A program made the position numbers and the translations under genes. DNA of 64,000 nucleotides, taken from positions 186,001 to 250,000 of the forward strand of contig NZ_VOGY01000003.1 in NCBI RefSeq assembly GCF_008033385.1, in the 5' to 3' direction. Origin of the DNA: Algibacter pacificus (lineage in GTDB: Bacteria; Bacteroidota; Bacteroidia; Flavobacteriales; Flavobacteriaceae). The notes beneath the pieces are model-generated. The model was given only the letters and a program-made list of their open reading frames with translations. It was not told the origin of the DNA and made no database searches. Below are positions 41,491 to 50,020 of the stretch, in pieces. Each line of letters starts with the position of its first letter. The first letter of the stretch is position 1.

Positions 41491-41892
41491 TTATTGTTTT
41501 GCTGTTATTAAAATAGTGTCGTTTGTTTTTAGTTGTAACGCGTTGTCTTTAAATGAAAACCCATTGATTTCTGAAAGTGCTTTTAGAATCTCAGATTCAA
41601 TATTATTCGCTTCACTAAAACACATTTTTCGAGTGGATCCCATTTGGCCAAAGCTTAAAACACCGTCTTCTAAAGTAAAACCTCCGAAGAAATTATTACA
41701 GCCAGAAAATCCTGAAATTTTCTTGGTTTCGGTATCAAAGTTTATGGTTAAATTGTCTGGTAAATTTGAATTTTCTTTTAACGTTACGATATGAAATTCA
41801 CCTGAAAGTTTTTCAGAATTGTTGGAATTTGATACGTCTCCGCATGATTTTAGCGAAAGAATAAGGACTAAAAGAATACTAAATAATTTCAT
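41491..41892 (-). CDS. META-domain lipoprotein
   Basis: A 133-residue lipoprotein with signal and lipobox SLKSC (Cys about 17). The rest is a META/HslJ-type domain: LSGEFHIVTL, LTINFDTETKKISGFSGCNNFFGGF (the FSGCNNFFG core is the family hallmark), LSFGQMGSTRKMCF and a final TILITAKQ. The function of these domains is not settled; HslJ has been tied to heat shock and novobiocin resistance in E. coli. It is embedded between sufS and sufE on the same strand, which is odd for an envelope protein. Confidence 0.85.
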   Translation of the reverse strand: MKLFSILLVLILSLKSCGDVSNSNNSEKLSGEFHIVTLKENSNLPDNLTINFDTETKKISGFSGCNNFFGGFTLEDGVLSFGQMGSTRKMCFSEANNIESEILKALSEINGFSFKDNALQLKTNDTILITAKQ

Positions 41893-41938
41893 GATTTTAA
41901 TTTTTTAATTTGATTTTCAAAAATGAAGCCAAACTATG

Positions 41939-43153
41939 TTATGAAAGCATCATTTTTGCTTTTTTTACACCTGCAACCAAAATATCAATTTCTTCTTTGG
42001 TATTGTAAAATGCAAAGGATGCACGAATGGTTCCTGGAATACAGAAAAAATCCATGATAGGTTGCGCACAGTGGTGTCCCGTACGTACGGCAATACCTAA
42101 TTTATCTAGAATGGTTCCTACATCATACGGATGAATACCTTCTAAATTAAAGGAAATTACAGATGTTTTATGCTTTGCAGTTCCGTAAATTTTTAAACCT
42201 TCTATGGTCGATAATTTTTCGGTAGCATAAGCCAATAATTCATTTTCGTAGGTTGCTATATTATCAAAACCAATAGCATTCATATAATCGAGTGCAGCCC
42301 CAAAAGCGATGCCTCCACAAATATTTGGGGTTCCAGCTTCAAATTTATGGGGTAAATCGGCGTAGGTTGTTTTTTCAAAAGAAACTTCAGCAATCATTTC
42401 TCCGCCTCCTTGATAAGGCGGTAGTTTGTTTAGCCATGCTTCTTTTCCGTAAAGCATACCAACACCTGTTGGGCCACAAACTTTGTGAGCCGATGCTACA
42501 TAAAAATCAACATCCAAAGCTTGTACATCTGGTTTTATATGTGGGCAGGATTGAGCGCCATCAATTAAAACGGCTGCACCAACAGCATGTGCTTTTTCTA
42601 TAATATATTCAATAGGATTTATGGTGCCTAAAGCGTTTGAAATATGATTTACAAAAACCAGTTTTGTTTTATTGGAAAGTAACTTGTCATAAGTCTCCAT
42701 AATAAGTTCGCCTTCCTGGTTCATGGGAATCACTTTTAAAATAGCGCCCGTGCGTTCGCAAAGCATTTGCCATGGCACAATATTACTATGGTGTTCTAAG
42801 GCTGAAACAATAATTTCATCGCCTGCTTTTAAAAGGGCAGAAAAGCCGTTGGCTACCAAATTTATACTATGGGTTGTACCCGAAGTAAAAATGATTTCAT
42901 GAGAAAATTTCGCGTTAAAATGGGCTTGTATTTTCTGGCGGGCGATTTCGTATTTGTCCGTAGCTTCCTGACTTAAAGTATGTACACCTCTGTGGATATT
43001 GGCGTTGTAATTGCTGTAATAATCTACAATTGTATCGATAACAACTTCCGGTGTTTGCGATGTTGCGGCATTATCAAAATATACCAAAGGTTTGTTGTTT
43101 ACTTGTCGGGAAAGAATTGGGAAATCGGCTCTTATTTTAGATACGTCAAGCAT
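41939..43153 (-). CDS. sufS: SufS cysteine desulfurase
   Basis: PLP enzyme that takes sulfur from cysteine as a persulfide. The 404 residues are group II (SufS) type. The PLP lysine is Lys224 in VASAHKVCGPTG, the catalytic Cys362 is in RTGHHCAQP, and YFDNAATSQTP, EHHSNIVPWQ and DGAQSCPH are in place. SufE, its activator, is two genes downstream. A TACTTTTG box (43171-43178) and an upstream hairpin terminator suggest that sufS starts a separate transcript from sufBCD. PLP is supplied by the PdxA pathway. Confidence 0.97.
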   Translation of the reverse strand: MLDVSKIRADFPILSRQVNNKPLVYFDNAATSQTPEVVIDTIVDYYSNYNANIHRGVHTLSQEATDKYEIARQKIQAHFNAKFSHEIIFTSGTTHSINLVANGFSALLKAGDEIIVSALEHHSNIVPWQMLCERTGAILKVIPMNQEGELIMETYDKLLSNKTKLVFVNHISNALGTINPIEYIIEKAHAVGAAVLIDGAQSCPHIKPDVQALDVDFYVASAHKVCGPTGVGMLYGKEAWLNKLPPYQGGGEMIAEVSFEKTTYADLPHKFEAGTPNICGGIAFGAALDYMNAIGFDNIATYENELLAYATEKLSTIEGLKIYGTAKHKTSVISFNLEGIHPYDVGTILDKLGIAVRTGHHCAQPIMDFFCIPGTIRASFAFYNTKEEIDILVAGVKKAKMMLS

Positions 43154-43170
43154 ATTTTTTTCATTTTATA

Positions 43171-43178
43171 CAAAAGTA
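43171..43178 (-). promoter_or_regulatory. Putative -7 box of sufS
   Basis: Minus-strand TACTTTTG, an exact TAnnTTTG, 17 bases upstream of the sufS ATG and downstream of the sufD terminator-like hairpin. Confidence 0.5.
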
Positions 43179-43254
43179 CTAACTCATACTTTTAGTATTG
43201 GGTTTATTGTTTTTTTTATTGAAATCGCGCTCTATTTGAGTTTGATTTAAACAA

Positions 43255-43297
43255 AAAAGTAATATTACAAAAGACGAACTTTTCTAATATTACTTTT
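43255..43297 (-). terminator. Hairpin between sufD and sufS
   Basis: A 13-bp perfect inverted repeat (arms 43255-43267 and 43285-43297) with an inner AAAAG/CTTTT pair, followed on the minus strand by a T run. It lies 24 bases after the sufD stop. The stem is AT-rich, so strength is uncertain, but the form is that of an intrinsic terminator. Confidence 0.7.
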
Positions 43298-43320
43298 AAA
43301 GTATTGGTTTAATTTATGGA

Positions 43321-44634
43321 CTATAAATCGAATCCGATATTTACGCCTAATTTTTTTGCAATAATTTTAGTAATACGTTGTTTAAGTTCTGGGATTTTAA
43401 CCGAGCTTAATACATTGTTGCTAAAAGCATACATTAAAAGGGCTTTAGCTTCTTTTTTAGGAATTCCGCGCGATTGCATATAGAACATAGCGCTTTCGTC
43501 TAATTGTCCAATAGTACAACCGTGAGAACATTTTACATCGTCTGCAAAAATTTCTAACTGTGGTTTACTGTTTATTGTTGCCTTATCACTTACTAATATA
43601 TTGTTGTTAGATTGAAATGCATTTGTTTTTTGCGCTTCTTTATCTACAATAATTTTACCATTAAAAACGCCTGTAGCGCTATCTCCAAAAATACCTTTGT
43701 AATCTTGGTGACTTTCGCAATTTGGTTCTATATGGTGAACAAGCGTGTTGTGGTCTACGTGTTGTTTTTCACCAATAATAGTAACGCCTTTTAATATCGA
43801 ATTAATGCGTTCGCCGTTTTGATAAAAATTAAGGTTGTTACGTGTTAATTTTCCACCAAAAGCAAAGGTGTGTACCGATGCTACACTTTCTCGTTTTTGT
43901 TCAATGAATGTATTGTCGATAAGTGATGCATTGGCATTATCATTCTGAATTTTATAATAATCTACAATGGCACGTTTGTTAGCAAAAATTTCGGTAACAC
44001 TATTTGTAAGTACCGGGTTATCTGTTAAACTTTGGTGACGCTCAATAATTTGAACATGGCTATTTTCGTCCACCACAATTAAATTACGTGGTTGTGCTAA
44101 AGTTGCTGCTTCACTTCCTGTTGATAAATGTATAATTTGAATTGGTTTTGCAACCAATTTATTTTTTGGAATATGGATATAAGCCCCTTCTTGAGAAAAT
44201 GCAGTGTTTAAAGATGGTAAACTATCTTTAGTAGCTGCTTTGTTAAAGTAATTCTCAACAACTAAGCGGTATTTGGGCTTAGCTAAGGCAGCGGACATTA
44301 AACAAACATCGATACCATCGTGAGTGGTTTCAGATAGGTAAGAAGAATATTTTCCGTCAATAAAAATTATTTTATAAGAATCGATATCGTGAATAAAATA
44401 CTTTTTTACGTCTTTATAATCGATAGAACTTTCATGTTTTGAAAAAACACTATAGTCTTCTTTTAAAATTTTATTTAAAGATGTGTATTTCCAAGCCTCT
44501 TCTTTTTTGGTAGGAAATCCTTTTTCTTCAAATGTCTTTATAGCTTCGTTTCTAATACTGTGTATTTCAGTGTCAACATCTACGTTGTTCTCAAATGCTA
44601 GAAAAGATGATACTAATTTTTCTTTTAAATCCAT
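43321..44634 (-). CDS. sufD: SufD, Fe-S scaffold subunit
   Basis: Part of the SufBC2D scaffold that builds Fe-S clusters. The 437-residue protein follows the SufB/SufD fold: N-terminal helical region (FPTKKEEAWKYTSLNKILKE), then a right-handed beta-helix core, with DHNTLVHHIEPNCESHQDYKGIF and FNGKIIVDKEAQKTNAFQSN, and SKPQLEIFADDVKCSHGCTIGQLDE near the end, the SufD hallmark (with Cys and His of the complex interface). It follows sufC by 138 bases and precedes the terminator before sufS. Confidence 0.96.
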   Translation of the reverse strand: MDLKEKLVSSFLAFENNVDVDTEIHSIRNEAIKTFEEKGFPTKKEEAWKYTSLNKILKEDYSVFSKHESSIDYKDVKKYFIHDIDSYKIIFIDGKYSSYLSETTHDGIDVCLMSAALAKPKYRLVVENYFNKAATKDSLPSLNTAFSQEGAYIHIPKNKLVAKPIQIIHLSTGSEAATLAQPRNLIVVDENSHVQIIERHQSLTDNPVLTNSVTEIFANKRAIVDYYKIQNDNANASLIDNTFIEQKRESVASVHTFAFGGKLTRNNLNFYQNGERINSILKGVTIIGEKQHVDHNTLVHHIEPNCESHQDYKGIFGDSATGVFNGKIIVDKEAQKTNAFQSNNNILVSDKATINSKPQLEIFADDVKCSHGCTIGQLDESAMFYMQSRGIPKKEAKALLMYAFSNNVLSSVKIPELKQRITKIIAKKLGVNIGFDL

Positions 44635-44772
44635 TGTTTTCAGTTTTCAGTAGTAGTCCTAGTTTTTAAAAAAAATAAAAACTAATAAAGTACTGTTTAC
44701 TATTTTTAAAACTTTTGAGTAATCAGTTTTGAGTAAGCAACTGCAAACCGTGACTGAATACTGTGACTATTT

Positions 44773-45525
44773 TTAAGCGTTCACTTCTTCTTTAATCCAA
44801 TCGTATCCTTTTTCTTCAAGCTCGTGAGCAAGTTCTTTTCCTCCCGATTTTACGATTTTCCCGTTGTATAAAACGTGTACAAAATCTGGAACGATATAAT
44901 CTAAAAGTCGTTGGTAGTGGGTAATTACAACTACAGCGTTGTCTTTACTTTTAAGTTTGTTAACACCATTAGCCACAATACGTAAAGCATCGATATCTAA
45001 ACCAGAATCGGTTTCATCAAGAATCGCTAATTTTGGTTCTAACATGGCCATTTGGAAAATTTCGTTACGTTTCTTTTCACCACCAGAAAAACCTTCGTTT
45101 AATGAGCGTGATAAAAACTTACGATCCATTTCTAATAAATCGGCTTTGTCACGAATAAGTTTCAGCATGTCTTTAGCAGGCATATCTTCTAAACCTTTGG
45201 CTTTACGCGATTCGTTAATGGCTGTTTTTATAAAGTTAGTTACCGATACTCCAGGGATTTCTACTGGGTATTGAAACGATAAAAACACCCCTTTGTGAGC
45301 ACGCTCTTCAGCTGCTAATTCTTCAATATCTTCACCTTCAAAAATAATGCTACCATCGGTAACTTCATATTCTTCTTTTCCAGCGATAACTGAAGCTAAT
45401 GTACTTTTACCAGAACCGTTTGGGCCCATAATAGCGTGAACTTCTCCTGCTTTTACCTCTAGGTTAATACCTTTTAGAATGCCTTTATCTTCTACGCTTG
45501 CGTGTAAATTATTTATTTTTAACAT
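44773..45525 (-). CDS. sufC: SufC, ABC-type ATPase of Fe-S assembly
   Basis: A cytoplasmic ATPase that binds SufB and SufD and drives conformational change of the scaffold. The 250 residues include Walker [10 protein letters not shown], the Q-loop [13 protein letters not shown], signature [10 protein letters not shown], Walker [13 protein letters not shown] and the switch His in VVITHYQRL. The FSGGEKKR and EIPGVS features are SufC-specific. It lies between the small lipoprotein gene and sufD. The 138-base spacer to sufD is a CTGA-rich low-complexity stretch with repeated CAGTTTTCAGT- and GTGACTG-like words. Confidence 0.97.
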   Translation of the reverse strand: MLKINNLHASVEDKGILKGINLEVKAGEVHAIMGPNGSGKSTLASVIAGKEEYEVTDGSIIFEGEDIEELAAEERAHKGVFLSFQYPVEIPGVSVTNFIKTAINESRKAKGLEDMPAKDMLKLIRDKADLLEMDRKFLSRSLNEGFSGGEKKRNEIFQMAMLEPKLAILDETDSGLDIDALRIVANGVNKLKSKDNAVVVITHYQRLLDYIVPDFVHVLYNGKIVKSGGKELAHELEEKGYDWIKEEVNA

Positions 45526-45597
45526 ACTTTATATTTTAAATCCTGTGTTTGATTAGAAAATTCTTTTCAAATTAGAATTCGGTGTTTAATTATATTA

Positions 45598-45981
45598 TTA
45601 ACTGCCTCGTTTTATAAGGCCTTCGTTTTCGTTTTTTGCTGGTGTTACGCTTAAAATTTTTAAAATTTCAACTTTGTTATCCCAAAGAATATTTTCATCT
45701 TTTTCTTGCGTTACTCTGCCTTGTATTTCAACAGTTACCATGTCGGTTTTGTTGTTTTTCAAGGTTTCAGCTTGTTTGTTTAATTCTTCTAGTTTATCGG
45801 TAATAAAAACACCATAAATCTCATTGTCTGTTTGTAAAACAGCGGCACCATCATAATAAACAAATTCACCTTTTAATACGGTTAAATTATCATCTTGATG
45901 TTTGGTTTCATTCGATTTGTTATTGTTTTTACAACTTACAAATAGTGAAATACAAAGAATTAAGACGCCTAAATTTTTCAT
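45598..45981 (-). CDS. Lipoprotein of unknown function inside the suf cluster
   Basis: A 127-residue lipoprotein (lipobox LFVSC, Cys about 17) followed by an Asn/Lys/Asp-rich linker and a small beta-rich domain (VLKGEFVYYDGAAVLQTDN, VFITDKLEELNKQAETLK, VTVEIQGRVTQEKDENILW), which looks like an OB-type or NlpE-like barrel. I recognise no family. It is inserted between sufB and sufC on the same strand, with 19 bases after the sufB stop. It may be an envelope partner of the pathway or a passenger gene. Confidence 0.68.
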   Translation of the reverse strand: MKNLGVLILCISLFVSCKNNNKSNETKHQDDNLTVLKGEFVYYDGAAVLQTDNEIYGVFITDKLEELNKQAETLKNNKTDMVTVEIQGRVTQEKDENILWDNKVEILKILSVTPAKNENEGLIKRGS

Positions 45982-46000
45982 TTATATCGATTTATAGATG

Positions 46001-47449
46001 TTATCCTACAGAACCTTCTAAACTAATTTCCAATAATTTTTGAGCTTCAATAGCAAACTCCATAGGTAGTTTGTTTAAAACTTCTTTACTAAAACCATTT
46101 ACAATTAGTGCAATGGCTTTTTCGGTATCTATTCCACGTTGGTTGCAGTAGAAAATTTGATCTTCGCCAATTTTACTTGTCGTCGCTTCGTGTTCTACTT
46201 TGGCTGTTTTGTTTTTAGCTTCAATATATGGGAAGGTGTGTGCGCCACATTCATTACCCATTAATAAACTATCGCATTGCGAAAAGTTACGTGCATTATC
46301 GGCTCTAGAGTTTATTTGAACCAAACCACGGTAACTGTTTTGCGATTTCCCTGCCGATATTCCTTTAGAAATAATAGTCGATTTTGTGTTTTTACCAATA
46401 TGAATCATTTTTGTACCGGTATCGGCTTGTTGAAAATTATTGGTAACAGCAATAGAGTAAAACTCACCTACCGAGTTATCACCTTTTAATATACAACTTG
46501 GGTATTTCCAAGTTACAGCCGATCCAGTCTCCACTTGTGTCCAAGAAATTTTAGCGTTTTTCTCGCATAAACCTCTTTTGGTTACAAAGTTGTAAACCCC
46601 TCCTTTTCCTTCGGAGTTTCCTGGAAACCAATTTTGTACAGTAGAGTATTTTATTTCGGCATCGTCTAAAGCAATAAGCTCTACTACGGCGGCGTGTAAT
46701 TGATTTTCGTCACGACTTGGTGCGGTGCAACCTTCTAGGTAACTTACATAACTGCCTTCGTCGGCAACTAATAATGTACGCTCAAATTGTCCGGTTCCTC
46801 CTTGGTTTATTCTAAAATAAGTAGACAATTCCATCGGGCATTTTACGCCTTTTGGGATATAGCAAAACGATCCGTCACTAAAAACGGCAGAGTTTAAAGC
46901 TGCGTAAAAGTTATCTTTTATAGGAACAATAGTGCCTATGTATTTTTTTACAAGTTCTGGATGCTCTTTAATAGCTTCAGAAATACTCATAAAAATAATG
47001 CCTTTTTCGGCTAATGTTTTCTTAAAAGTTGTAGCTACCGAAACGGAATCTACAACAATATCCATAGCAACATTGTTCATTTTTTTCTGTTCATCAACAG
47101 AAATTCCTAACTTCTTGTACATAGCAAGTAAATCCGGATCTACATCATCCAATGTTTTATTAGGATCTACAGAAGTTGGAGCAGAGTAATACGCTATAGA
47201 TTGAAAATCTGGTTTTTTATAGTTAACATTGGCCCATTCAGGCTCCGTCATGTCTTTCCAAATTTTAAACGCCTCTAATCTCCAATCGGTCATCCATTGT
47301 GGTTCATCTTTCTTTTTAGAAATAGCGCGCACAATGTCTTCATTTAAACCAATAGGAAACGTATCAGATTCTATATCTGTAAAAAATCCGTATTCGTATT
47401 CTTTGGTTTTAAGCTCTTCGCGTAAATCATCCTCGGTATACTTCGACAT
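46001..47449 (-). CDS. sufB: SufB, Fe-S scaffold subunit
   Basis: Main scaffold protein on which SufBCD assembles a cluster. The 482 residues keep the SufB core: [36 protein letters not shown] (a conserved Cys), [20 protein letters not shown], and the C-terminal [23 protein letters not shown] with cluster/sulfur-relay cysteines and [22 protein letters not shown]. It is the second gene of the suf run, 18 bases after sufA. A terminal [20 protein letters not shown] closes the family pattern. Confidence 0.97.
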   Translation of the reverse strand: MSKYTEDDLREELKTKEYEYGFFTDIESDTFPIGLNEDIVRAISKKKDEPQWMTDWRLEAFKIWKDMTEPEWANVNYKKPDFQSIAYYSAPTSVDPNKTLDDVDPDLLAMYKKLGISVDEQKKMNNVAMDIVVDSVSVATTFKKTLAEKGIIFMSISEAIKEHPELVKKYIGTIVPIKDNFYAALNSAVFSDGSFCYIPKGVKCPMELSTYFRINQGGTGQFERTLLVADEGSYVSYLEGCTAPSRDENQLHAAVVELIALDDAEIKYSTVQNWFPGNSEGKGGVYNFVTKRGLCEKNAKISWTQVETGSAVTWKYPSCILKGDNSVGEFYSIAVTNNFQQADTGTKMIHIGKNTKSTIISKGISAGKSQNSYRGLVQINSRADNARNFSQCDSLLMGNECGAHTFPYIEAKNKTAKVEHEATTSKIGEDQIFYCNQRGIDTEKAIALIVNGFSKEVLNKLPMEFAIEAQKLLEISLEGSVG

Positions 47450-47467
47450 AATTCTTTTCTTAATTTT

Positions 47468-47797
47468 TTATAATGAAAACGATTCGCCACAACCGCAAGT
47501 ACGGTTTGCGTTAGGATTATTAAAAACGAAACCTGTGCCGTTTAATCCTCCTGAATATTCAAGTGTGGTTCCAATTAAATACAAGAAACTCTTTTTGTCA
47601 ACAATAATTTTTACACCATTATCTACAAAAATTTTATCGTCTTCTCGATTTTCTTTATCAAACTTTAAATCGTAGGATAAACCAGAACAACCACCACTTT
47701 TTACCCCAACACGAACAAAATCTTCGTTAGGGTTATAGCCATCGTCTGTCATAAGTTCGATAACTTTCTTTTTAGCTGTTTCAGAAACTTTTATCAT
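47468..47797 (-). CDS. sufA: SufA/ErpA-type Fe-S carrier
   Basis: A-type carrier of 109 residues that receives and passes on Fe-S clusters. The three cluster cysteines are in place: Cys37 in KSGGCSGL and Cys101, Cys103 in CGCGESF. ATG 47797 is chosen; the frame runs on upstream to 47842 but would read through the likely promoter. Which of SufA, IscA and ErpA it most resembles is not settled by the sequence; the position before sufB favours SufA. It is the first gene of the suf cluster. Confidence 0.93.
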   Translation of the reverse strand: MIKVSETAKKKVIELMTDDGYNPNEDFVRVGVKSGGCSGLSYDLKFDKENREDDKIFVDNGVKIIVDKKSFLYLIGTTLEYSGGLNGTGFVFNNPNANRTCGCGESFSL

Positions 47798-47817
47798 AAT
47801 TATTGAATTTAGATTTG

Positions 47818-47839
47818 CTCTAAATAGAGTGCAAATATA
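47818..47839 (-). promoter_or_regulatory. Promoter region of the suf cluster with a small palindrome
   Basis: Minus-strand TATATTTG (47832-47839) is an exact TAnnTTTG. Right after it, where the transcript would begin, CTCTA-AA-TAGAG (47818-47829) forms a short palindrome that could be an operator. No -33 TTG is clear. A regulator cannot be named. Confidence 0.5.
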
Positions 47840-48075
47840 CAATATATGTCATGCATTACCATAGAACCTAACATTATATTAGGATATTGTGTGATAGGTT
47901 TTTTTTATGAAAGAATTTAAAATATGATATTTGTCTTATTTTTTTTGAAAAAAATGATGTATCACCGGCAGTATAAGGTTTCAGTTTTATTGATATTCTT
48001 TTAAATTTGAAAACTTAATTTGCTATATCTGTCACGTTTGCGATGGATTTTCTATTAAAAACAAAAATAGCTTCT

Positions 48076-48083
48076 TATTTTTG
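48076..48083 (+). promoter_or_regulatory. -7 box of thiL, four bases from the ATG
   Basis: TATTTTTG, an exact TAnnTTTG, then CAGC and ATG 48088. The spacing predicts a leaderless thiL mRNA. It lies in the 290-base spacer between sufA and thiL, which otherwise shows no gene that I can support. Confidence 0.55.
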
Positions 48084-48087
48084 CAGC

Positions 48088-49131
48088 ATGATAGAAGATA
48101 ACAATCAAGAACGTACACCTTTGAGTGCTTTAGGTGAATTTGCCCTTATTGAGCACCTAACCAAAAACTTTGAAATTACCCATACATCTACCGTTAAAGG
48201 GATTGGTGATGATGCTGCTGTTTTAAATTTTGATGATAAAAACATAGTGGTTACTACCGATTTGCTGGTTGAAAATGTGCATTTCGATTTAAGTTACATG
48301 CCTTTAAAGCATTTAGGATATAAGGCGGTAATTGTTAATTTATCGGATGTTTATGCTATGAACGCCGAGGCAACACAAGTTACGGTATCTATTGCGGTTT
48401 CAAATCGTTTTCCTTTAGAGGCTGTGGAAGCATTATACGCAGGTATTGAAACGGCCGCTAAAATTTATAATATTGATGTTGTTGGTGGCGATACCACATC
48501 GTCTACTAAAGGGTTGTTAATTTCTGTAACAGCTATTGGACAGGTTGCTAAAGGCGATGAAGTTTACAGAAATACAGCAAAACCAGGCGATTTATTAGTC
48601 GTGACTGGAGATTTGGGTGCTGCGTATATGGGTTTGCAGGTTTTGGAACGTGAAAAAGAGGTTTTTAAAGTGAATCCAAATACTCAGCCAGATTTAGAGG
48701 CTTATACGTATATTATTGAGCGCCAGTTAAAACCTGAAGCTCGAAAAGATGTCTTTAAATTATTAAAAGATTTAGATGTGAAACCTACGGCTATGATTGA
48801 TGTTAGCGATGGTTTATCTTCGGAAATTATTCATTTATGTAAAAGTAGCAAAGTAGGGTGTGATTTATATGAAGAAAAAATCCCGTTAGATCCTACAGTA
48901 ATAACCGTTTGTGAAGAGTTTAATATTGATAGTACTACCGTGGCATTAAATGGCGGAGAGGATTATGAGTTGCTTTTTACAATTTCTCAAAACGATTTTC
49001 CTAAAATAAAAGCCAATCCGCATTTAAGTATTATTGGGCATATGAAAGATGAAAATGAAGGTGCGCATTTAATAACGCGTGCAAACAGTAGAATTCCGTT
49101 AATAGCACAAGGTTGGAAAAATTTCGATTAA
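48088..49131 (+). CDS. thiL: Thiamine-monophosphate kinase
   Basis: Phosphorylates thiamine monophosphate to thiamine diphosphate with ATP. The 347 residues are of the PurM/ThiL fold, with GIGDDAAVLNF (ATP/metal Asp), TTDLLVENVHFDLSYMPLKHLGYKAV, LSDVYAMNAEATQVTVSI, GGDTTSSTKGLLISVTAIG and IDVSDGLSSEIIHLC. The C-terminus is NGGEDYELLFTI. ATG 48088 is preferred because family sequence starts there and a TATTTTTG box sits four bases upstream; the frame also has an ATG at 48043. A terminator follows. Confidence 0.95.
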   Translation: MIEDNNQERTPLSALGEFALIEHLTKNFEITHTSTVKGIGDDAAVLNFDDKNIVVTTDLLVENVHFDLSYMPLKHLGYKAVIVNLSDVYAMNAEATQVTVSIAVSNRFPLEAVEALYAGIETAAKIYNIDVVGGDTTSSTKGLLISVTAIGQVAKGDEVYRNTAKPGDLLVVTGDLGAAYMGLQVLEREKEVFKVNPNTQPDLEAYTYIIERQLKPEARKDVFKLLKDLDVKPTAMIDVSDGLSSEIIHLCKSSKVGCDLYEEKIPLDPTVITVCEEFNIDSTTVALNGGEDYELLFTISQNDFPKIKANPHLSIIGHMKDENEGAHLITRANSRIPLIAQGWKNFD

Positions 49132-49156
49132 TTCCCTTTGCTTAAAAAATATAATG

Positions 49157-49191
49157 ACAGCTTAAAAATCTTTATTTTTAAGCTGTTTTTG
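49157..49191. terminator. Terminator between converging thiL and hydrolase genes
   Basis: A perfect 13-bp inverted repeat, ACAGCTTAAAAAT (49157-49169) and its complement (49174-49186), with a 4-base loop and T run after it. It touches the hydrolase stop at 49193. Confidence 0.85.
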
Positions 49192-49192
49192 T

Positions 49193-49975
49193 TTATTTAA
49201 GGTTTTCTACAAAGCGCATAATTTCTAATATCAGCGCGTCTTTATTTTCAATATGAGACATGTGCCCGTCGGGAAGCGTAATCAGTTCAACTTCGGTGTT
49301 TTCGGTTTGTTCTACCAGCAAGTTGTAGTTTAGCACGGGGTCTTTTTTTCCGGCAATCATCATTTTTTTAAACGGTGTAAAATGAAGCAATGCTTCGCGG
49401 TCGTTTCTAATTTTCATACCTTCCAAAGCGGCAACGATACCTTGGAGTGGCGTTTCTTGCGCTTCTTTTCTAATTTGCTTTATTTTATCAGAAAATATTT
49501 TACGGTTTTTAGGTCTAAACAAATTTGTAATGGCCACTCTAATAAAGCTTTTGTGGTTTTGTTTTACGGCTAAAATAGCGCGATCTCGATTTTCTTTTTT
49601 CTCTGGAGTATCGGCACTTGCTGTGGAATTCATTAGACAGAGACCTTTTAAAGCGTCTGGGTTTTCTTCCGCGAAAGCGAGTGCAACATAGCCACCCATG
49701 GAATGCCCAACAAATGTTGATCGGCGTATTTTTAAATGTTTTAAAACCGCGGCAACGGCTTCGGCCATAAGTTCCATGCTGTGCACATAGCCTAAGCATT
49801 CTGTGTTACCGTGTCCTAATAAATCAATGCAGATTATTCTATTTTTTTTTGTTAACGTTGGTGTAATTTCATTCCACATAGAGGTGTTTTCTAAAAAGCC
49901 GTGTAGTAAAACAACAGCGCTCCCTTTGCCTTGGTCGGTGTAGAATATATTGATGCCTTTGTATTGTAAAATCAT
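49193..49975 (-). CDS. Alpha/beta-fold hydrolase
   Basis: A 260-residue cytoplasmic hydrolase of the MenH/BioH-like group. The nucleophile is Ser92 in VGHSMGGY, the acid is probably Asp in GKKDPVL, and the His is in DGHMSHIE; the oxyanion region is LLHGFLENTSMW. All three catalytic parts are present. The substrate is unknown; candidates include lipid, thioester or menaquinone-pathway intermediates. It is convergent with thiL and upstream faces the ACT-domain gene on the same strand. A TATCTTTG box is 17 bases before the ATG. Confidence 0.88.
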   Translation of the reverse strand: MILQYKGINIFYTDQGKGSAVVLLHGFLENTSMWNEITPTLTKKNRIICIDLLGHGNTECLGYVHSMELMAEAVAAVLKHLKIRRSTFVGHSMGGYVALAFAEENPDALKGLCLMNSTASADTPEKKENRDRAILAVKQNHKSFIRVAITNLFRPKNRKIFSDKIKQIRKEAQETPLQGIVAALEGMKIRNDREALLHFTPFKKMMIAGKKDPVLNYNLLVEQTENTEVELITLPDGHMSHIENKDALILEIMRFVENLK

Positions 49976-49992
49976 GGGTTTAATATCTCAGG

Positions 49993-50000
49993 CAAAGATA
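49993..50000 (-). promoter_or_regulatory. Putative -7 box of the hydrolase gene
   Basis: Minus-strand TATCTTTG (TAnnTTTG) in the 45-base gap between the ACT-domain gene and the hydrolase gene, 17 bases before the hydrolase ATG. Confidence 0.4.
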
Positions 50001-50020
50001 CTCTATCATTAAAAAAAAGA

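Noticed and set aside
49539-49799. Arg/Cys-rich small protein antisense-frame reading in the hydrolase gene
   Set aside because: It is on the same strand as the hydrolase but in a shifted frame, with no start signal and a composition typical of an out-of-frame reading.
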